This document shows, piece after piece, positions 54,707 to 64,000 of a DNA stretch of 64,000 nucleotides. The notes under the pieces are model-generated. The model had not been told where the DNA came from, did no database searches, and saw nothing but the letters and a program-made list of their open reading frames with translations. A program made the position numbers and the translations under genes. The stretch is taken from assembly GCF_001293525.1 (NCBI RefSeq), contig NZ_BBYR01000026.1, positions 30,071-94,070 on the forward strand, given 5' to 3'. Each line of letters opens with the position of its first letter. Position 1 is the first letter of the stretch. The stretch is from Pseudideonella sakaiensis. GTDB lineage: Bacteria > Pseudomonadota > Gammaproteobacteria > Burkholderiales > Burkholderiaceae_C.

Positions 54707-57288
54707 GGGGTGACAGCGGGTAGGGAAGGGGGGGCGGAGGCCTCGGCCCGGGGGCTGGCAGGGTCCGTGCGCGTGGCGCCGGCGTCCGCGCGGCTGCTGG
54801 CGACCGGCAGCGTGAACGTGAATCTGCACCCCGTGACCGACTCGCCATTGTAGAGGTTCTCGGCCCGGATCCGACCCTGGTGGGACTCGATGATCGAGCG
54901 GCACAGCGACAGCCCGATGCCCAGCCCCTCGACCTTGGTCGAGAAGAAGGCCTCGTAGAGCCGCGCGATCACCTCGTCGCGGATGCCGGGGCCCATGTCG
55001 GTGACGCTGAACTCGATCATGCCGCCCTCGGGCGTGTGGCGCGGCACCACGCGCAGCTCGATGTTGCGGCGCGCGCCGGGCAGGCCGGCGCCGTCGATCG
55101 CCTCGGCGGCGTTCTTGAGCAGGTTCAGCAGCACCTGCTCGATCAGGATCGGGTCCGCCATCACCGGGGGCAGGCGCTGGGCGACGTAGGTGTGCAGCGC
55201 GACGTTGCGGCGCCGCAGCTCGATGCCCGCGAGCTCCACCGCGTCGTCGACGATCGCGCGCGCCTCGCAGGCCTGGCGCTGCGGCTCGCTGCGCTTCACG
55301 AAGGAGCGGATGCGGTGGATGATCTGGCCCGCGCGCTGGGCCTGGCGCGCGGTCTTGTCGAGCGCGGCGATCAGGTCGTCCTTCGCGATCGCATCGTTGC
55401 GCACGCGGCTGACCATGCCGTTGCAGTAGTTGCTGATCGCGGTGAGCGGCTGGTTCAGCTCGTGCGCCACCGACGAGGCCATCTCGCCCATGGTCACGAG
55501 CCGGCTGGTCACCTCCGCCTTCGCGGCCTGGGCGGTCGCGAGCGCCTCGGCGTGGCGGCGCGCGGTCACGTCGGTGGCGATCAGCATCTGGGCCAGGCGG
55601 CCGTCGGTCCATTGCAGGTAGCGCGCGCGCACGTCGAACCACTTGCCCAGGGCCGCCACGTGCACCTCGCGCGAGTCCGAGCCCGCCTCGGTGATCTCCT
55701 GCGTGGGCAGGCCGCCGAGGTCGTCCACCTCGTCGCCCGCGTCGAGCATCGAGACGCCGATCTCGCCGCCGGCCATCAGCACGTGGCCGCGCTCGTCGGC
55801 GCCGAACCACAGCCGGTAGGAGCGGTTCGCGAACAGCAGCTCGCCCTGCTGCACCGACATCACCGAGACCGCGGCGTCCAGCCCCTCCAGCACCGTCGTG
55901 AAGCGCTCGTGCGAGGCCGACAGCTGGTCGCGCACCCGCTTCGCCTCGGTGATGTTGGTCATCGAGGTCATCCAGCCCGTCTGGTGGCCCTTCGGGTCGA
56001 TCAGCGGCGAGACGTACATGCGGGCGTCGAACAGCGAGCCGTCCTTGCGCATCACCTTCACCTCGATGCCGCCGGCCGGGCTGCGGCCGCGCAGTTCCTG
56101 GTGCAGCAGGCGGCCGTTCTCCTCGTAGCGATCGGGCGGCCAGTAGGGGAAGGGCGGGCGGCGGTCGATCAGCTCCGACTCCGAGAAACCGGTCATCGCG
56201 CAGAAGGCCGGGTTCACGTAGGTGATGCGGCCCTCCTTGTCCATGGCCCGCATGCCGGTCAGCATGGAGTTCTCCATCGCGCGGCGGAAGTTGGCTTCCT
56301 GGGCCAGCGTGTCCTGCATCTGCAGGCGTCGGCGCATGTGGCGCCAGGTGCCGAGCAGCATCCAGACCGTGAGCACGCTCAGCGCGGCCACCATCCAGAA
56401 CAGGGTGTTGCTGATCAGGCCGATCGAGGTGCGGTGCCCCTGGCCCTGCAGCACCAGGCCGTTCGACACCGGCGCCAGCGGCACCTGGTAGAGGATGGAC
56501 GCGGGCCGCGCCGCCTCGCCGGGCACCGGCAGCACGGTGCTCGCGAGCAGGCGGCCGCGGGCGTCCAGCAGGCTCATCGTGTGGCGGCGCGCGACGTCGT
56601 CGGCCACGTGGTGGCGCAGCAGCGCATCCACCGAGTACTCGGCGACCAGCACCCCCGCGAAGCCCGCGCGCTCGATCAGCGGCACGTGCAGCTGCACCAC
56701 GGCATTGCCGCCGGCCGCCACGAAGGGCTCGGAGTAGACCGGCTGGCGCTGCATCCGGGCCGACAGGAAGGCGGTCTCGGCCGGCGAGTCGCGGCCGGCC
56801 AGCGGCAAGGAGAGGCCGACGTCGTCGGCCGCCAGGCCGATGTCCGGCTCGAAGCCCGCGGCCACGTGGAAGCCCTTCACCTCGCGGCCCGCGTCGATCC
56901 ACAGCAGGCGCGTCAGCTCCTGGCGGCCGCGCCAGGCGGTGGCGGCCTGGGCCGCGAACTCCTCCGGGCCGGCGGGCCGCTGCACCAGCTCGCGGGCCAT
57001 GCGCAGCAGCTGGTCCTGGTTGTCGATCAGCCGGACGCGGATCTGCTGCTGGGCGATCTCGGTGTCGCGCTTGACCGACTCCTGTTCGCGCTCGAACTCC
57101 TCGTTCCGCAGGTACCAGAAGGCCAGGATGATCGCGGCGAGGAACAACAGCACCGACACCAGCGGGCCGAAGGTGGCGAAGCGGTCCTGCTGGGCCGGCG
57201 ACTGCTTGCGCCACCACCGGCCGAACAGGCGTTCGGGAAAACTCCGGCGGCCGCTGCGGGCGGCCGGCGACAGACTGGGGGTGCGCAT
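54703..57288 (-). CDS. PAS-containing membrane sensor histidine kinase
   Basis: 861 residues. Transmembrane helix at ~44-63, an extracytoplasmic sensor region of ~225 residues (~64-288), a second helix at ~289-312, two PAS domains (the first with YVNPAFCAMTGFSESELIDR), then HisKA with the phospho-His in SSVAHELNQPLTAISNYC (~609), and the ATPase core (LLNLLKNAAEAIDGAGLPG; DMGPGIRDEVIARLYEAF; GLGIGLSLCRSIIESHQGR). Kinase core is of the FixL/DctB/TodS type. ATG 57288 is divergent from aceE. Signal unknown; position suggests a carbon or redox cue. Confidence 0.93.
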   Translation of the reverse strand: MRTPSLSPAARSGRRSFPERLFGRWWRKQSPAQQDRFATFGPLVSVLLFLAAIILAFWYLRNEEFEREQESVKRDTEIAQQQIRVRLIDNQDQLLRMARELVQRPAGPEEFAAQAATAWRGRQELTRLLWIDAGREVKGFHVAAGFEPDIGLAADDVGLSLPLAGRDSPAETAFLSARMQRQPVYSEPFVAAGGNAVVQLHVPLIERAGFAGVLVAEYSVDALLRHHVADDVARRHTMSLLDARGRLLASTVLPVPGEAARPASILYQVPLAPVSNGLVLQGQGHRTSIGLISNTLFWMVAALSVLTVWMLLGTWRHMRRRLQMQDTLAQEANFRRAMENSMLTGMRAMDKEGRITYVNPAFCAMTGFSESELIDRRPPFPYWPPDRYEENGRLLHQELRGRSPAGGIEVKVMRKDGSLFDARMYVSPLIDPKGHQTGWMTSMTNITEAKRVRDQLSASHERFTTVLEGLDAAVSVMSVQQGELLFANRSYRLWFGADERGHVLMAGGEIGVSMLDAGDEVDDLGGLPTQEITEAGSDSREVHVAALGKWFDVRARYLQWTDGRLAQMLIATDVTARRHAEALATAQAAKAEVTSRLVTMGEMASSVAHELNQPLTAISNYCNGMVSRVRNDAIAKDDLIAALDKTARQAQRAGQIIHRIRSFVKRSEPQRQACEARAIVDDAVELAGIELRRRNVALHTYVAQRLPPVMADPILIEQVLLNLLKNAAEAIDGAGLPGARRNIELRVVPRHTPEGGMIEFSVTDMGPGIRDEVIARLYEAFFSTKVEGLGIGLSLCRSIIESHQGRIRAENLYNGESVTGCRFTFTLPVASSRADAGATRTDPASPRAEASAPPSLPAVTP

Positions 57289-57373
57289 CGGCGGGATTAT
57301 CGCGGGGCCGCTTTCCGGCGGGCCGTGCCGGTGGCGCGTCTGCGTGCGTAGTTTCCACAATATGAGATCACTC

Positions 57374-57395
57374 GGCGCTATTTGAAAAATACGCC
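57374..57395. promoter_or_regulatory. Imperfect palindrome between sensor kinase and aceE
   Basis: TATTT-GAA-AAATA (57379-57391) flanked by GGCG and CGCC, with one extra base on the left arm. It is the AT-rich point of the divergent intergenic region, 50-70 bases before aceE. Could be an operator or part of the aceE promoter. Confidence 0.35.
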
Positions 57396-57445
57396 GGCTG
57401 TGGGACACTTCCGCCCCAACACGAACTGCCCCGAGGAGACGCTCG

Positions 57446-60160
57446 ATGTCCGCTTTGCCCGATTCCCTCCACGCGTTCGCCGGCGCCGCCGCCAACGACG
57501 CCGATGCCCAGGAAACCCGCGAGTGGCTCGACGCCCTGGCCGCGGTGATCCAGTCCGAGGGCGGCGAGCGCGCGCACTTCCTGTTGGAGCAGCTGATCGA
57601 CGAGGCGCGCCAGGCCGGCATCGACGTGCCGTTCTCCGCCACCACCGCCTACGTCAACACCATCCCGGCCGACCAGGAGGAGCGCTCGCCCGGCAACATC
57701 GAGATCGAGGAGCGGCTGCGCTCCTACATGCGCTGGAACGCGATGGCGATGGTGGTGAAGGCGAACCGCCTGCACCCGGCCGACGGCGGCGACCTCGGCG
57801 GCCACATCTCCTCCTTCGCGTCGCTGGCCACGATGTTCGGCACCGGCTTCAACCACTTCTGGCATGCCGACGCGGAAGGCCACGGCGGCGACCTGCTCTA
57901 CATCCAGGGCCATTCGGCGCCCGGCGTCTATGCGCGCGCCTACCTGGAAGGCCGCATCTCCGAGGAGCAGATGCTGAACTTCCGCCAGGAGGTGGACGGC
58001 AAGGGCATCTCGAGCTACCCGCACCCGAAGCTGATGCCGGAGTTCTGGCAGTTCCCGACGGTGTCGATGGGCCTCGGGCCGCTGATGGCGATCTACCAGG
58101 CGCGCTTCCTGAAGTACCTGCACGCGCGCGGCATCGCCGACACCAGCAAGCGCAAGGTCTGGGTGTTCTGCGGCGACGGCGAGATGGACGAGCCCGAATC
58201 GCTGGGCGCGATCGGCCTGGCGGCGCGCGAGAAGCTGGACAACCTCGTGTTCGTCATCAACTGCAACCTGCAGCGCCTGGACGGCCCGGTGCGCGGCAAC
58301 GGCAAGATCATCCAGGAGCTGGAAGGCGAGTTCCGCGGCTCGGGCTGGAACGTGCTGAAGCTGATCTGGGGCGGCTACTGGGACCCGCTGCTGGCCCGCG
58401 ACCGCGAAGGCATCCTGCGCAAGGTCATGATGGACACGGTCGACGGCGACTACCAGGCCTTCAAGGCCAACGACGGCGCCTTCGTCCGCAAGAACTTCTT
58501 CGGCCGCCATCCCAAGCTGCTGGAGATGGTGGCGAAGATGAGCGACGAGGACATCTGGCGCCTGAACCGCGGCGGCCACGATCCGCAGAAGGTCTATGCC
58601 GCCTTCCACCGCGCGCAGCACCACCAGGGGCAGCCGACCGTGCTGCTGGTGAAGACGGTGAAGGGCTTCGGCATGGGCAAGAGCGGCGAGGGCAAGAACA
58701 CCGCGCACCAGACCAAGAAGCTGATCGACGAGGACGTGCGCACCTTCCGCGACCGCTTCAACATCCCGATTCCCGACGACCGCCTGGCCGACATCCCCTT
58801 CTACAAGCCGGCCGACGACACGCCGGAGATGAAGTACCTGCACGAGCGCCGCGCGGCGCTGGGCGGCTACCTGCCGAAGCGCCGCACCCGGGCCGAGGAG
58901 AGCTTCACCGTGCCCTCGCTCGAGACCTTCAAGGCGGTGCTCGAGCCGACCGCGGAGGGCCGCGAGATCTCCACCACCCAGGCCTACGTGCGCTTCCTGA
59001 CGCAGCTGCTGCGGGACCAGGCGCTCGGCCCGCGCGTGGTGCCGATCCTCGTCGACGAGGCGCGCACCTTCGGCATGGAGGGCCTGTTCCGCCAGGTGGG
59101 CATCTACAACCCGGCGGGCCAGCAGTACACCCCGGTCGACAAGGACCAGGTGATGTACTACCGCGAGGACAAGGCCGGGCAGATCCTGCAGGAAGGCATC
59201 AACGAGGCCGGCGGCATGTCGAGCTGGATCGCCGCCGCGACCTCGTACAGCACCAACAACCGCATCATGGTGCCGTTCTACGTCTACTACTCGATGTTCG
59301 GCTTCCAGCGCATCGGCGACCTGGCCTGGGCCGCCGGCGACATGCAGGCGCGCGGCTTCCTGCTCGGCGGCACCTCGGGCCGGACCACGCTGAACGGCGA
59401 GGGCCTGCAGCACGAGGACGGCCACAGCCACATCCTGGCCGGCACCATCCCCAACTGCATCAGCTACGACCCGAGCTTCGCGCACGAGGTGGGCGTGATC
59501 CTGCACCACGGGCTGAAGCGCATGGTCGAGAAGCAGGACAACGTCTTCTTCTACCTGACGCTGCTGAACGAGAACTACGCCCAGCCCGGCCTGCGCGCGG
59601 GCACCGAGGACGAGATCATCAAGGGCATGTACCTGCTGGAGGAGGGCGCGAAGAAGACCCCGCGCGTCAACCTGCTCGGCAGCGGCACCATCCTGCGCGA
59701 GTCGCAGGCCGCCAAGGCACTGCTGGAAGCCGACTGGGGCGTGGCCGCCAACGTTTGGAGCTGCCCCAGCTTCAACGAGCTGGCGCGCGACGGGCAGGAC
59801 TGCGAGCGGTGGAACCTGCTGCACCCGACGGCCGAGGCCCGCGTGCCCTTCGTGACGCGCCAGCTCGCCGCCCATGCGGGCCCGGTGATCGCGTCGACCG
59901 ACTACATGAAGAACTACGCGGAGCAGATCCGCGCCTTCATCCCCGCGGGCCGCTGCTACAAGGTGCTCGGCACCGACGGCTTCGGCCGCAGCGACTTCCG
60001 CAGCCGGCTGCGTGAGCATTTCGAGGTGAACCGCCACTACATCGTCGTGGCGGCGCTGAAGGCGCTGGCCGACGAGGGCAGCGTGCCGGTGGCGAAGGTG
60101 GCCGAGGCGATCGCGCGCTACGGCATCCAGGCCGACAAGCCGAACCCGCTGTACGCCTGA
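57446..60160 (+). CDS. aceE: Pyruvate dehydrogenase E1 component (homodimeric)
   Basis: Decarboxylates pyruvate and passes the acetyl group to lipoyl-E2. 904 residues (E. coli 887). TPP motif VFCGDGEMDEPESLGAI (near 240); N-terminal IPADQEERSPGNIEIEERLR and GLFRQVGIYNPAGQQYTP are typical of homodimeric E1. Ribosome site GAGGAG upstream of ATG 57446. First gene of aceE-aceF-lpdA. Confidence 0.98.
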   Translation: MSALPDSLHAFAGAAANDADAQETREWLDALAAVIQSEGGERAHFLLEQLIDEARQAGIDVPFSATTAYVNTIPADQEERSPGNIEIEERLRSYMRWNAMAMVVKANRLHPADGGDLGGHISSFASLATMFGTGFNHFWHADAEGHGGDLLYIQGHSAPGVYARAYLEGRISEEQMLNFRQEVDGKGISSYPHPKLMPEFWQFPTVSMGLGPLMAIYQARFLKYLHARGIADTSKRKVWVFCGDGEMDEPESLGAIGLAAREKLDNLVFVINCNLQRLDGPVRGNGKIIQELEGEFRGSGWNVLKLIWGGYWDPLLARDREGILRKVMMDTVDGDYQAFKANDGAFVRKNFFGRHPKLLEMVAKMSDEDIWRLNRGGHDPQKVYAAFHRAQHHQGQPTVLLVKTVKGFGMGKSGEGKNTAHQTKKLIDEDVRTFRDRFNIPIPDDRLADIPFYKPADDTPEMKYLHERRAALGGYLPKRRTRAEESFTVPSLETFKAVLEPTAEGREISTTQAYVRFLTQLLRDQALGPRVVPILVDEARTFGMEGLFRQVGIYNPAGQQYTPVDKDQVMYYREDKAGQILQEGINEAGGMSSWIAAATSYSTNNRIMVPFYVYYSMFGFQRIGDLAWAAGDMQARGFLLGGTSGRTTLNGEGLQHEDGHSHILAGTIPNCISYDPSFAHEVGVILHHGLKRMVEKQDNVFFYLTLLNENYAQPGLRAGTEDEIIKGMYLLEEGAKKTPRVNLLGSGTILRESQAAKALLEADWGVAANVWSCPSFNELARDGQDCERWNLLHPTAEARVPFVTRQLAAHAGPVIASTDYMKNYAEQIRAFIPAGRCYKVLGTDGFGRSDFRSRLREHFEVNRHYIVVAALKALADEGSVPVAKVAEAIARYGIQADKPNPLYA

Positions 60161-60240
60161 TCGGCCCGGGCCGCCGGCCCCCGAGCATGAACTGAAACGG
60201 CCTGCGCCCGGTGCGCGCAGGCCCCATGGAGACTCAGAAG

Positions 60241-61929
60241 ATGGCCCTGCTGGAAGTGAAGGTCCCGGACATCGGCGACTTCAAGGAGGTCGAGGTGATC
60301 GAGCTGCTGGTGAAGGCCGGCGACACGATCAAGGCCGAGCAGTCGCTGCTGACGGTGGAGAGCGACAAGGCGTCGATGGAGATCCCGTCGTCGCATGCCG
60401 GTGTCGTGCAGTCGCTGAAGGTGGCGCTCGGCGACAAGGTGAGCGAGGGCAGCGTCGTGCTGGTGCTGGAGACCGCCGACGCGGCGGTACCCGCGGCGGC
60501 GCCGGCACCTGCGCCGGCTGCCGCACCGGCGCCTGCGCCTGCCGCATCCGCGCCAGCGCCCGCACCGCCGGCGGCTGCGTCCGGCCCGGTCGAGGTGTTC
60601 GTGCCCGACATCGGCGACTTCGCCGAGGTGGCGGTGATCGAGGTGCTGGTGAAGGTCGGCGATGCGGTGAAGGCCGAGCAGAGCCTGATCACCGTCGAGA
60701 GCGACAAGGCGTCGATGGAGATTCCTTCGTCGCATGCCGGCACCTTGCGCGAGCTGAAGGTGCAGGTCGGCGACACGGTGTCCAAGGGCAGCCTGATCGC
60801 GATCCTGGAGGGGGCCGCGGCAGCGCCCGGGCCAGCCGCCGCGACCACGCCCGCAGCGCCGGCGACCCCCGCGGCGCCGACGCCGGCGGCCGCGCCGGCG
60901 GCCGCTGCGCCGCCGGCTGCTGCGGCCGAGGCGAAGCCGCTGCCGACCGCGGCGCTGCCGGCCCACCAGCCGGGTGCGCCGGCCGGCCGGCTGCCGCATG
61001 CGTCGCCCAGCATCCGCAAGCTCGCGCGCGAGCTGGGCGTGCCGCTGGCCGAGGTCACGGGCAGCGGGCCCAAGGGCCGCATCACGCAGGACGACGTGGC
61101 CGGCTTCGTGAAGGCCGTGATGGCCGGCGAGCGGCGCACCGCGGCGCAGGCGGCCAAGGCACCGGCGGCGGCACCCGCCGCGGCGGGTGGCGGCATCCCC
61201 GGCCTGCTGCCCTGGCCGCAGGTGGACTTCGCGAAGTTCGGCCCGGTGGAGCGCAAGGACCTGTCGCGGATCAAGAAGATCAGCGGCGCCAACCTGCACC
61301 GCAACTGGGTGATGATCCCGCACGTCACCAACAACGACGAGGCCGACATCACCGAGCTGGAGGCCTTCCGGGTCGCCACCAACAAGGAGAACGAGAAGTC
61401 GGGCGTGAAGGTGACGATGCTTGCCTTCGTGATCAAGGCGGTGGTCTCGGCGCTGAAGAAGTTCCCCGAGTTCAATGCCAGCCTCGACGGCGACGCGCTG
61501 GTCTACAAGCAGTACGTGCACATCGGCTTCGCGGCGGACACGCCGAACGGCCTGGTGGTGCCGGTGCTGCGCGATGCCGACCGCAAGGGCATCCTGCAGA
61601 TCAGCCAGGAGATGGGCGAGCTGGCGAAGAAGGCCCGCGACGGCAAGCTCGGACCGGCCGACATGACCGGTGGCTGCTTCTCGATTAGCTCGCTCGGCGG
61701 CATCGGCGGCACGCACTTCACGCCCATCATCAACGCCCCCGAGGTGGCCATCCTCGGCCTGTCGAAGAGCGCGATGAAGCCGCACTGGGACGGCAAGGCC
61801 TTCGTGCCGCGGCTGATGCTGCCGCTGTCGCTGTCCTATGACCACCGCGTGATCGACGGCGCGGCCGCCGCACGCTTCAACGCCTACCTCGGCCAGGTCC
61901 TCGCGGACTTCCGCCGCGTGCTGCTCTGA
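60241..61929 (+). CDS. aceF: Dihydrolipoyllysine acetyltransferase (E2)
   Basis: Core of the pyruvate dehydrogenase complex. 562 residues: two lipoyl domains with Lys in [13 protein letters not shown] (~43 and ~156), each followed by an Ala/Pro linker; a peripheral subunit-binding domain (~254, [19 protein letters not shown]); and the catalytic domain, with the active His in [17 protein letters not shown] (~535). E. coli has three lipoyl domains. ATG 60241 preferred over 60226 because GGAG is well spaced. Confidence 0.96.
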   Translation: MALLEVKVPDIGDFKEVEVIELLVKAGDTIKAEQSLLTVESDKASMEIPSSHAGVVQSLKVALGDKVSEGSVVLVLETADAAVPAAAPAPAPAAAPAPAPAASAPAPAPPAAASGPVEVFVPDIGDFAEVAVIEVLVKVGDAVKAEQSLITVESDKASMEIPSSHAGTLRELKVQVGDTVSKGSLIAILEGAAAAPGPAAATTPAAPATPAAPTPAAAPAAAAPPAAAAEAKPLPTAALPAHQPGAPAGRLPHASPSIRKLARELGVPLAEVTGSGPKGRITQDDVAGFVKAVMAGERRTAAQAAKAPAAAPAAAGGGIPGLLPWPQVDFAKFGPVERKDLSRIKKISGANLHRNWVMIPHVTNNDEADITELEAFRVATNKENEKSGVKVTMLAFVIKAVVSALKKFPEFNASLDGDALVYKQYVHIGFAADTPNGLVVPVLRDADRKGILQISQEMGELAKKARDGKLGPADMTGGCFSISSLGGIGGTHFTPIINAPEVAILGLSKSAMKPHWDGKAFVPRLMLPLSLSYDHRVIDGAAAARFNAYLGQVLADFRRVLL

Positions 61930-61943
61930 GGAGGCCGACGAAC

Positions 61944-63749
61944 ATGGCCCTCATCGACATCAAGGTGCCGGACATCGGCGACTTCAAGGACGTCGCGGTG
62001 ATCGAGGTGCTGGTCCAGCCCGGCGACACCATCCGCGCCGAGCAGAGCCTGGTCACCGTCGAGAGCGACAAGGCCTCGATGGAGATCCCCTCGTCGGCGG
62101 CCGGCACCGTGCGCGAGCTGCGCGTGAAGGTCGGCGACACCGTCAACGAAGGCAGCGTGCTGCTGACGCTGGAGGCGGCCGAGGCGGGCGCCGCGGCGAC
62201 GGCTCCGGCTGCCCCCGCGCCGGCGCCCGCGCCGACGGCCGCAGCAGCCCCGGCCGCGGCGCCGGCGCCGTCGCCCGCGCCGGTGCCCGCAGCGGCGCAC
62301 GCCGGCGGGGTCGACCTCGCCTGCGACGTGCTGGTGCTCGGCGGCGGCCCGGGTGGCTACTCGGCGGCCTTCCGCGCCGCCGACCTCGGCCTGAAGACGG
62401 TGATCGTCGAGCGCTATCCGACGCTCGGCGGCGTCTGCCTGAACGTCGGCTGCATTCCGTCCAAGGCGCTGCTGCACGTCGCGGCCGTGATGGACGAGGT
62501 GCGCCACTTCGAGGCGCTGGGCGTCAGCTTCGGCGCGCCGTCGGTCGACCTGCCGCGCCTGAAGGCGCACAAGGACAAGGTGATCGGCAAGCTGACCGGC
62601 GGCCTCGCGGCCATGGCCAAGATGCGCAAGGTCACGGTGGTGCAGGGCCACGGCCGCTTCGTCGATCCGCACCACCTGGCGGTCGAGGTGAGCGGAGGCG
62701 GAACCCAGGTGCTGAAGTTCGCCCAGGCCATCATCGCGGCCGGCTCGGAGGCGGTGAAGCTGCCTTTCCTGCCAAAGGACGATCCGCGCGTCGTGACCTC
62801 CACCGGCGCGCTGGAGCTGCGCCAGCAGCCGGCGCGGATGCTGGTGATCGGCGGCGGCATCATCGGCCTGGAGATGGGCACGGTGTACTCGACGCTGGGC
62901 GCACGGCTGGACGTGGTCGAGATGATGGACGGCCTGATGCAGGGCGCGGACCGCGACCTGGTCAAGGTCTGGCAGAAGATGAACGCGCAGCGCTTCGACC
63001 GGCTGATGCTGAAGACGAAGACGGTGGGCGCCGAGGCCGTGTCGGACGGCATCCGCGTGCAGTTCGAGGGCCTGGACGGCACGAAGAGCGAGGGCGTCTA
63101 CGACCTGGTCCTGCAGGCGGTCGGCCGTACGCCGAACGGCCGGAAGATCGGCGCCGAGGCGGCCGGCGTGGTGGTCGGCGAGCGCGGCTTCATCCCGGTC
63201 GACATCCAGATGCGCACCAACGTGCCGCACATCTTCGCGATCGGCGACATCGTCGGCCAGCCGATGCTGGCGCACAAGGCGGTGCACGAGGGCCATGTCG
63301 CGGCCGAGGTGGCCGCCGGCACCCAGCTGGGCGACGCGACGCTCGCGAAGGCCGCCTTCGAGGCCCGCGTGATCCCGAGCGTGGCCTACACCGACCCGGA
63401 GGTGGCCTGGGTCGGGCTGACCGAGGACGAGGCCAAGGCGCGCGGCGTCAAGGTGAAGAAGGGCCTGTTCCCGTGGAGCGCGTCGGGCCGCGCGATCGCC
63501 AACGGGCGAGACGAGGGCTTCACCAAGCTGCTGTTCAGCGAGGAGACGCACCGCATCGTCGGCGGCGGCATCGTCGGCACGCACGCCGGCGACATGATCG
63601 GCGAGGTGGCGCTGGCGATCGAGATGGGCGCCGATGGCGTCGACATCGGCCGCACGATCCACCCGCACCCCACGCTGGGCGAGAGCATCGGCCTGGCGGC
63701 CGAGGCCTACGAGGGCGCCTGCACCGACCTGCCGCCGGTGCGCCGCTGA
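61944..63749 (+). CDS. lpdA: Dihydrolipoyl dehydrogenase (E3) with N-terminal lipoyl domain
   Basis: Reoxidises dihydrolipoamide. 601 residues, about 125 more than E. coli Lpd, because of an N-terminal lipoyl domain (Lys in [18 protein letters not shown]) and Ala/Pro linker. FAD motif LGGGPGGYSAAFRAADLG (~133); redox disulfide Cys165/Cys170 in GGVCLNVGCIPSKALL; NAD motif VIGGGIIGLEMGTVYSTLGA; catalytic HPHPTLGESIGLAAEA. AGGAGG ribosome site. This lipoyl-E3 form is known from Neisseria and Ralstonia. Confidence 0.97.
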   Translation: MALIDIKVPDIGDFKDVAVIEVLVQPGDTIRAEQSLVTVESDKASMEIPSSAAGTVRELRVKVGDTVNEGSVLLTLEAAEAGAAATAPAAPAPAPAPTAAAAPAAAPAPSPAPVPAAAHAGGVDLACDVLVLGGGPGGYSAAFRAADLGLKTVIVERYPTLGGVCLNVGCIPSKALLHVAAVMDEVRHFEALGVSFGAPSVDLPRLKAHKDKVIGKLTGGLAAMAKMRKVTVVQGHGRFVDPHHLAVEVSGGGTQVLKFAQAIIAAGSEAVKLPFLPKDDPRVVTSTGALELRQQPARMLVIGGGIIGLEMGTVYSTLGARLDVVEMMDGLMQGADRDLVKVWQKMNAQRFDRLMLKTKTVGAEAVSDGIRVQFEGLDGTKSEGVYDLVLQAVGRTPNGRKIGAEAAGVVVGERGFIPVDIQMRTNVPHIFAIGDIVGQPMLAHKAVHEGHVAAEVAAGTQLGDATLAKAAFEARVIPSVAYTDPEVAWVGLTEDEAKARGVKVKKGLFPWSASGRAIANGRDEGFTKLLFSEETHRIVGGGIVGTHAGDMIGEVALAIEMGADGVDIGRTIHPHPTLGESIGLAAEAYEGACTDLPPVRR

Positions 63750-63815
63750 GCGGGCCGGCCCCGCCGCCTCGACGCGGCGGCCGGGCCGGGTGTCTCGGGC
63801 GATTCCCGCATGAAA

Positions 63816-63845
63816 AAGGCCGTCACCCTCGCGGGTGACGGCCTT
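63816..63845 (-). terminator. Strong hairpin between lpdA and the last gene
   Basis: 13-bp perfect stem AAGGCCGTCACCC / GGGTGACGGCCTT, loop TCGC. On the minus strand it is followed by a run of T (from the AAAAA at 63813-63817), about 35 bases after the stop of the terminal minus-strand gene. It may also end the aceE-lpdA transcript, but there is no T run on that side. Confidence 0.8.
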
Positions 63846-63882
63846 CATGCGTTCCTGGCCGGACGCGCCGGCCGGGGCCCGC

Positions 63883-64000
63883 TCAGCGCGGCGTCGTGGT
63901 GCCGCGGCGACGGGCCGGGGCCGGGGCCGGCGCGGCCGGCGTCATGGCCGGCACGGCGGGGGTCATCGCGGGCACGACCGGGGTGGTGGCGGCCGGGTTG
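63883..64000 (-). CDS. 3' end of a Pro/Ala-rich protein (partial)
   Basis: The last 38 codons before a TGA (63885-63883) read as an Ala/Pro/Thr tail with a near-duplicated unit (VPAMTPAVPAMTPA), then ARRRGTTTPR. Codon use matches the neighbours, and a good terminator follows at 63816-63845, so a gene running off the right edge is likely. Nothing about its function can be said. Confidence 0.5.
   Translation of the reverse strand, partial: NPAATTPVVPAMTPAVPAMTPAAPAPAPARRRGTTTPR

Noticed and set aside
63761..63780. CCGCCGC / GCGGCGG hairpin after lpdA as terminator
   Set aside because: No T run; the better hairpin with T run is at 63816-63845.

Overview
The window looks like chromosome from a GC-rich (about 70% by eye) Burkholderiales-type betaproteobacterium, of the Rubrivivax/Piscinibacter/Variovorax kind. 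The signs are a Bug-family substrate-binding protein beside class III CoA-transferases, a PHB phasin, a pyruvate dehydrogenase operon whose E3 carries a lipoyl domain, and a cysI-DUF934-cysH-cysD-cysN order. No insertion sequence, prophage, CRISPR array or replication origin was seen. No stretch without a gene exceeds about 300 bases; the longest is about 280 bases at 41682-41963.

Layout. 2-4251: end of an RND efflux operon (pump, then outer-membrane lipoprotein). 4341-6000: HU-like protein with a basic tail, RarD-like permease, cold-shock protein. 6193-8846: clpS-clpA. 8920-11153: mtfA, lpxH, ppiB. 11256-15343: an envelope cluster of an L,D-transpeptidase and two secreted proteins, all three ending in an NTF2/SnoaL-like domain, followed upstream by a periplasmic cyclophilin. 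15588-21570: cysS, a DNA glycosylase, accA, tilS, lysC and a tRNA-Ser(GCU). 21741-27391: a LysR regulator convergent with a four-gene catabolic operon (CoA-transferase, 2-methylacyl-CoA racemase family protein, Bug protein, acyl-CoA dehydrogenase superfamily protein). 27553-29866: feoAB behind a probable Fur box. 30353-32800: a TonB-dependent receptor behind a TPP riboswitch. 32828-40483: assimilatory sulfate reduction (cysI, DUF934, cysH, cysD, cysN, cobA) running on into a ferredoxin and a ferredoxin reductase. 40659-50293: mixed genes including a patatin-like lipoprotein, phasin, HDAC-like amidohydrolase, thioesterase, nitroreductase, NhaD-like antiporter, 2-hydroxyacid dehydrogenase, RmuC and an MFS carrier. 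50375-57288: glutaredoxin-like protein, oligopeptidase A, folD and a PAS kinase/FixJ-type regulator pair. 57446-63749: aceE, aceF and lpdA. The last bases hold the 3' end of a minus-strand gene.

How the parts work together. The acyl-CoA dehydrogenase superfamily protein lacks the usual catalytic glutamate and has Arg84, Gln246 and Gly366, the pattern I associate with 3-sulfinopropionyl-CoA desulfinases. With the CoA-transferase, Bug protein and LysR regulator this suggests an organosulfur (sulfinate) catabolic unit that would yield sulfite and an acyl-CoA. The sulfate-assimilation run has an APS-type CysH with iron-sulfur cysteines and no cysC or cysJ; its last two genes (7Fe ferredoxin, ferredoxin-NADP reductase) could supply electrons to sulfite reductase. 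The TPP riboswitch indicates that the receptor, which looks siderophore-type by sequence, imports thiamine or a thiamine precursor. Four-base ATGA/GTGA/TTGA stop-start overlaps are very common, so translational coupling is a general habit here.
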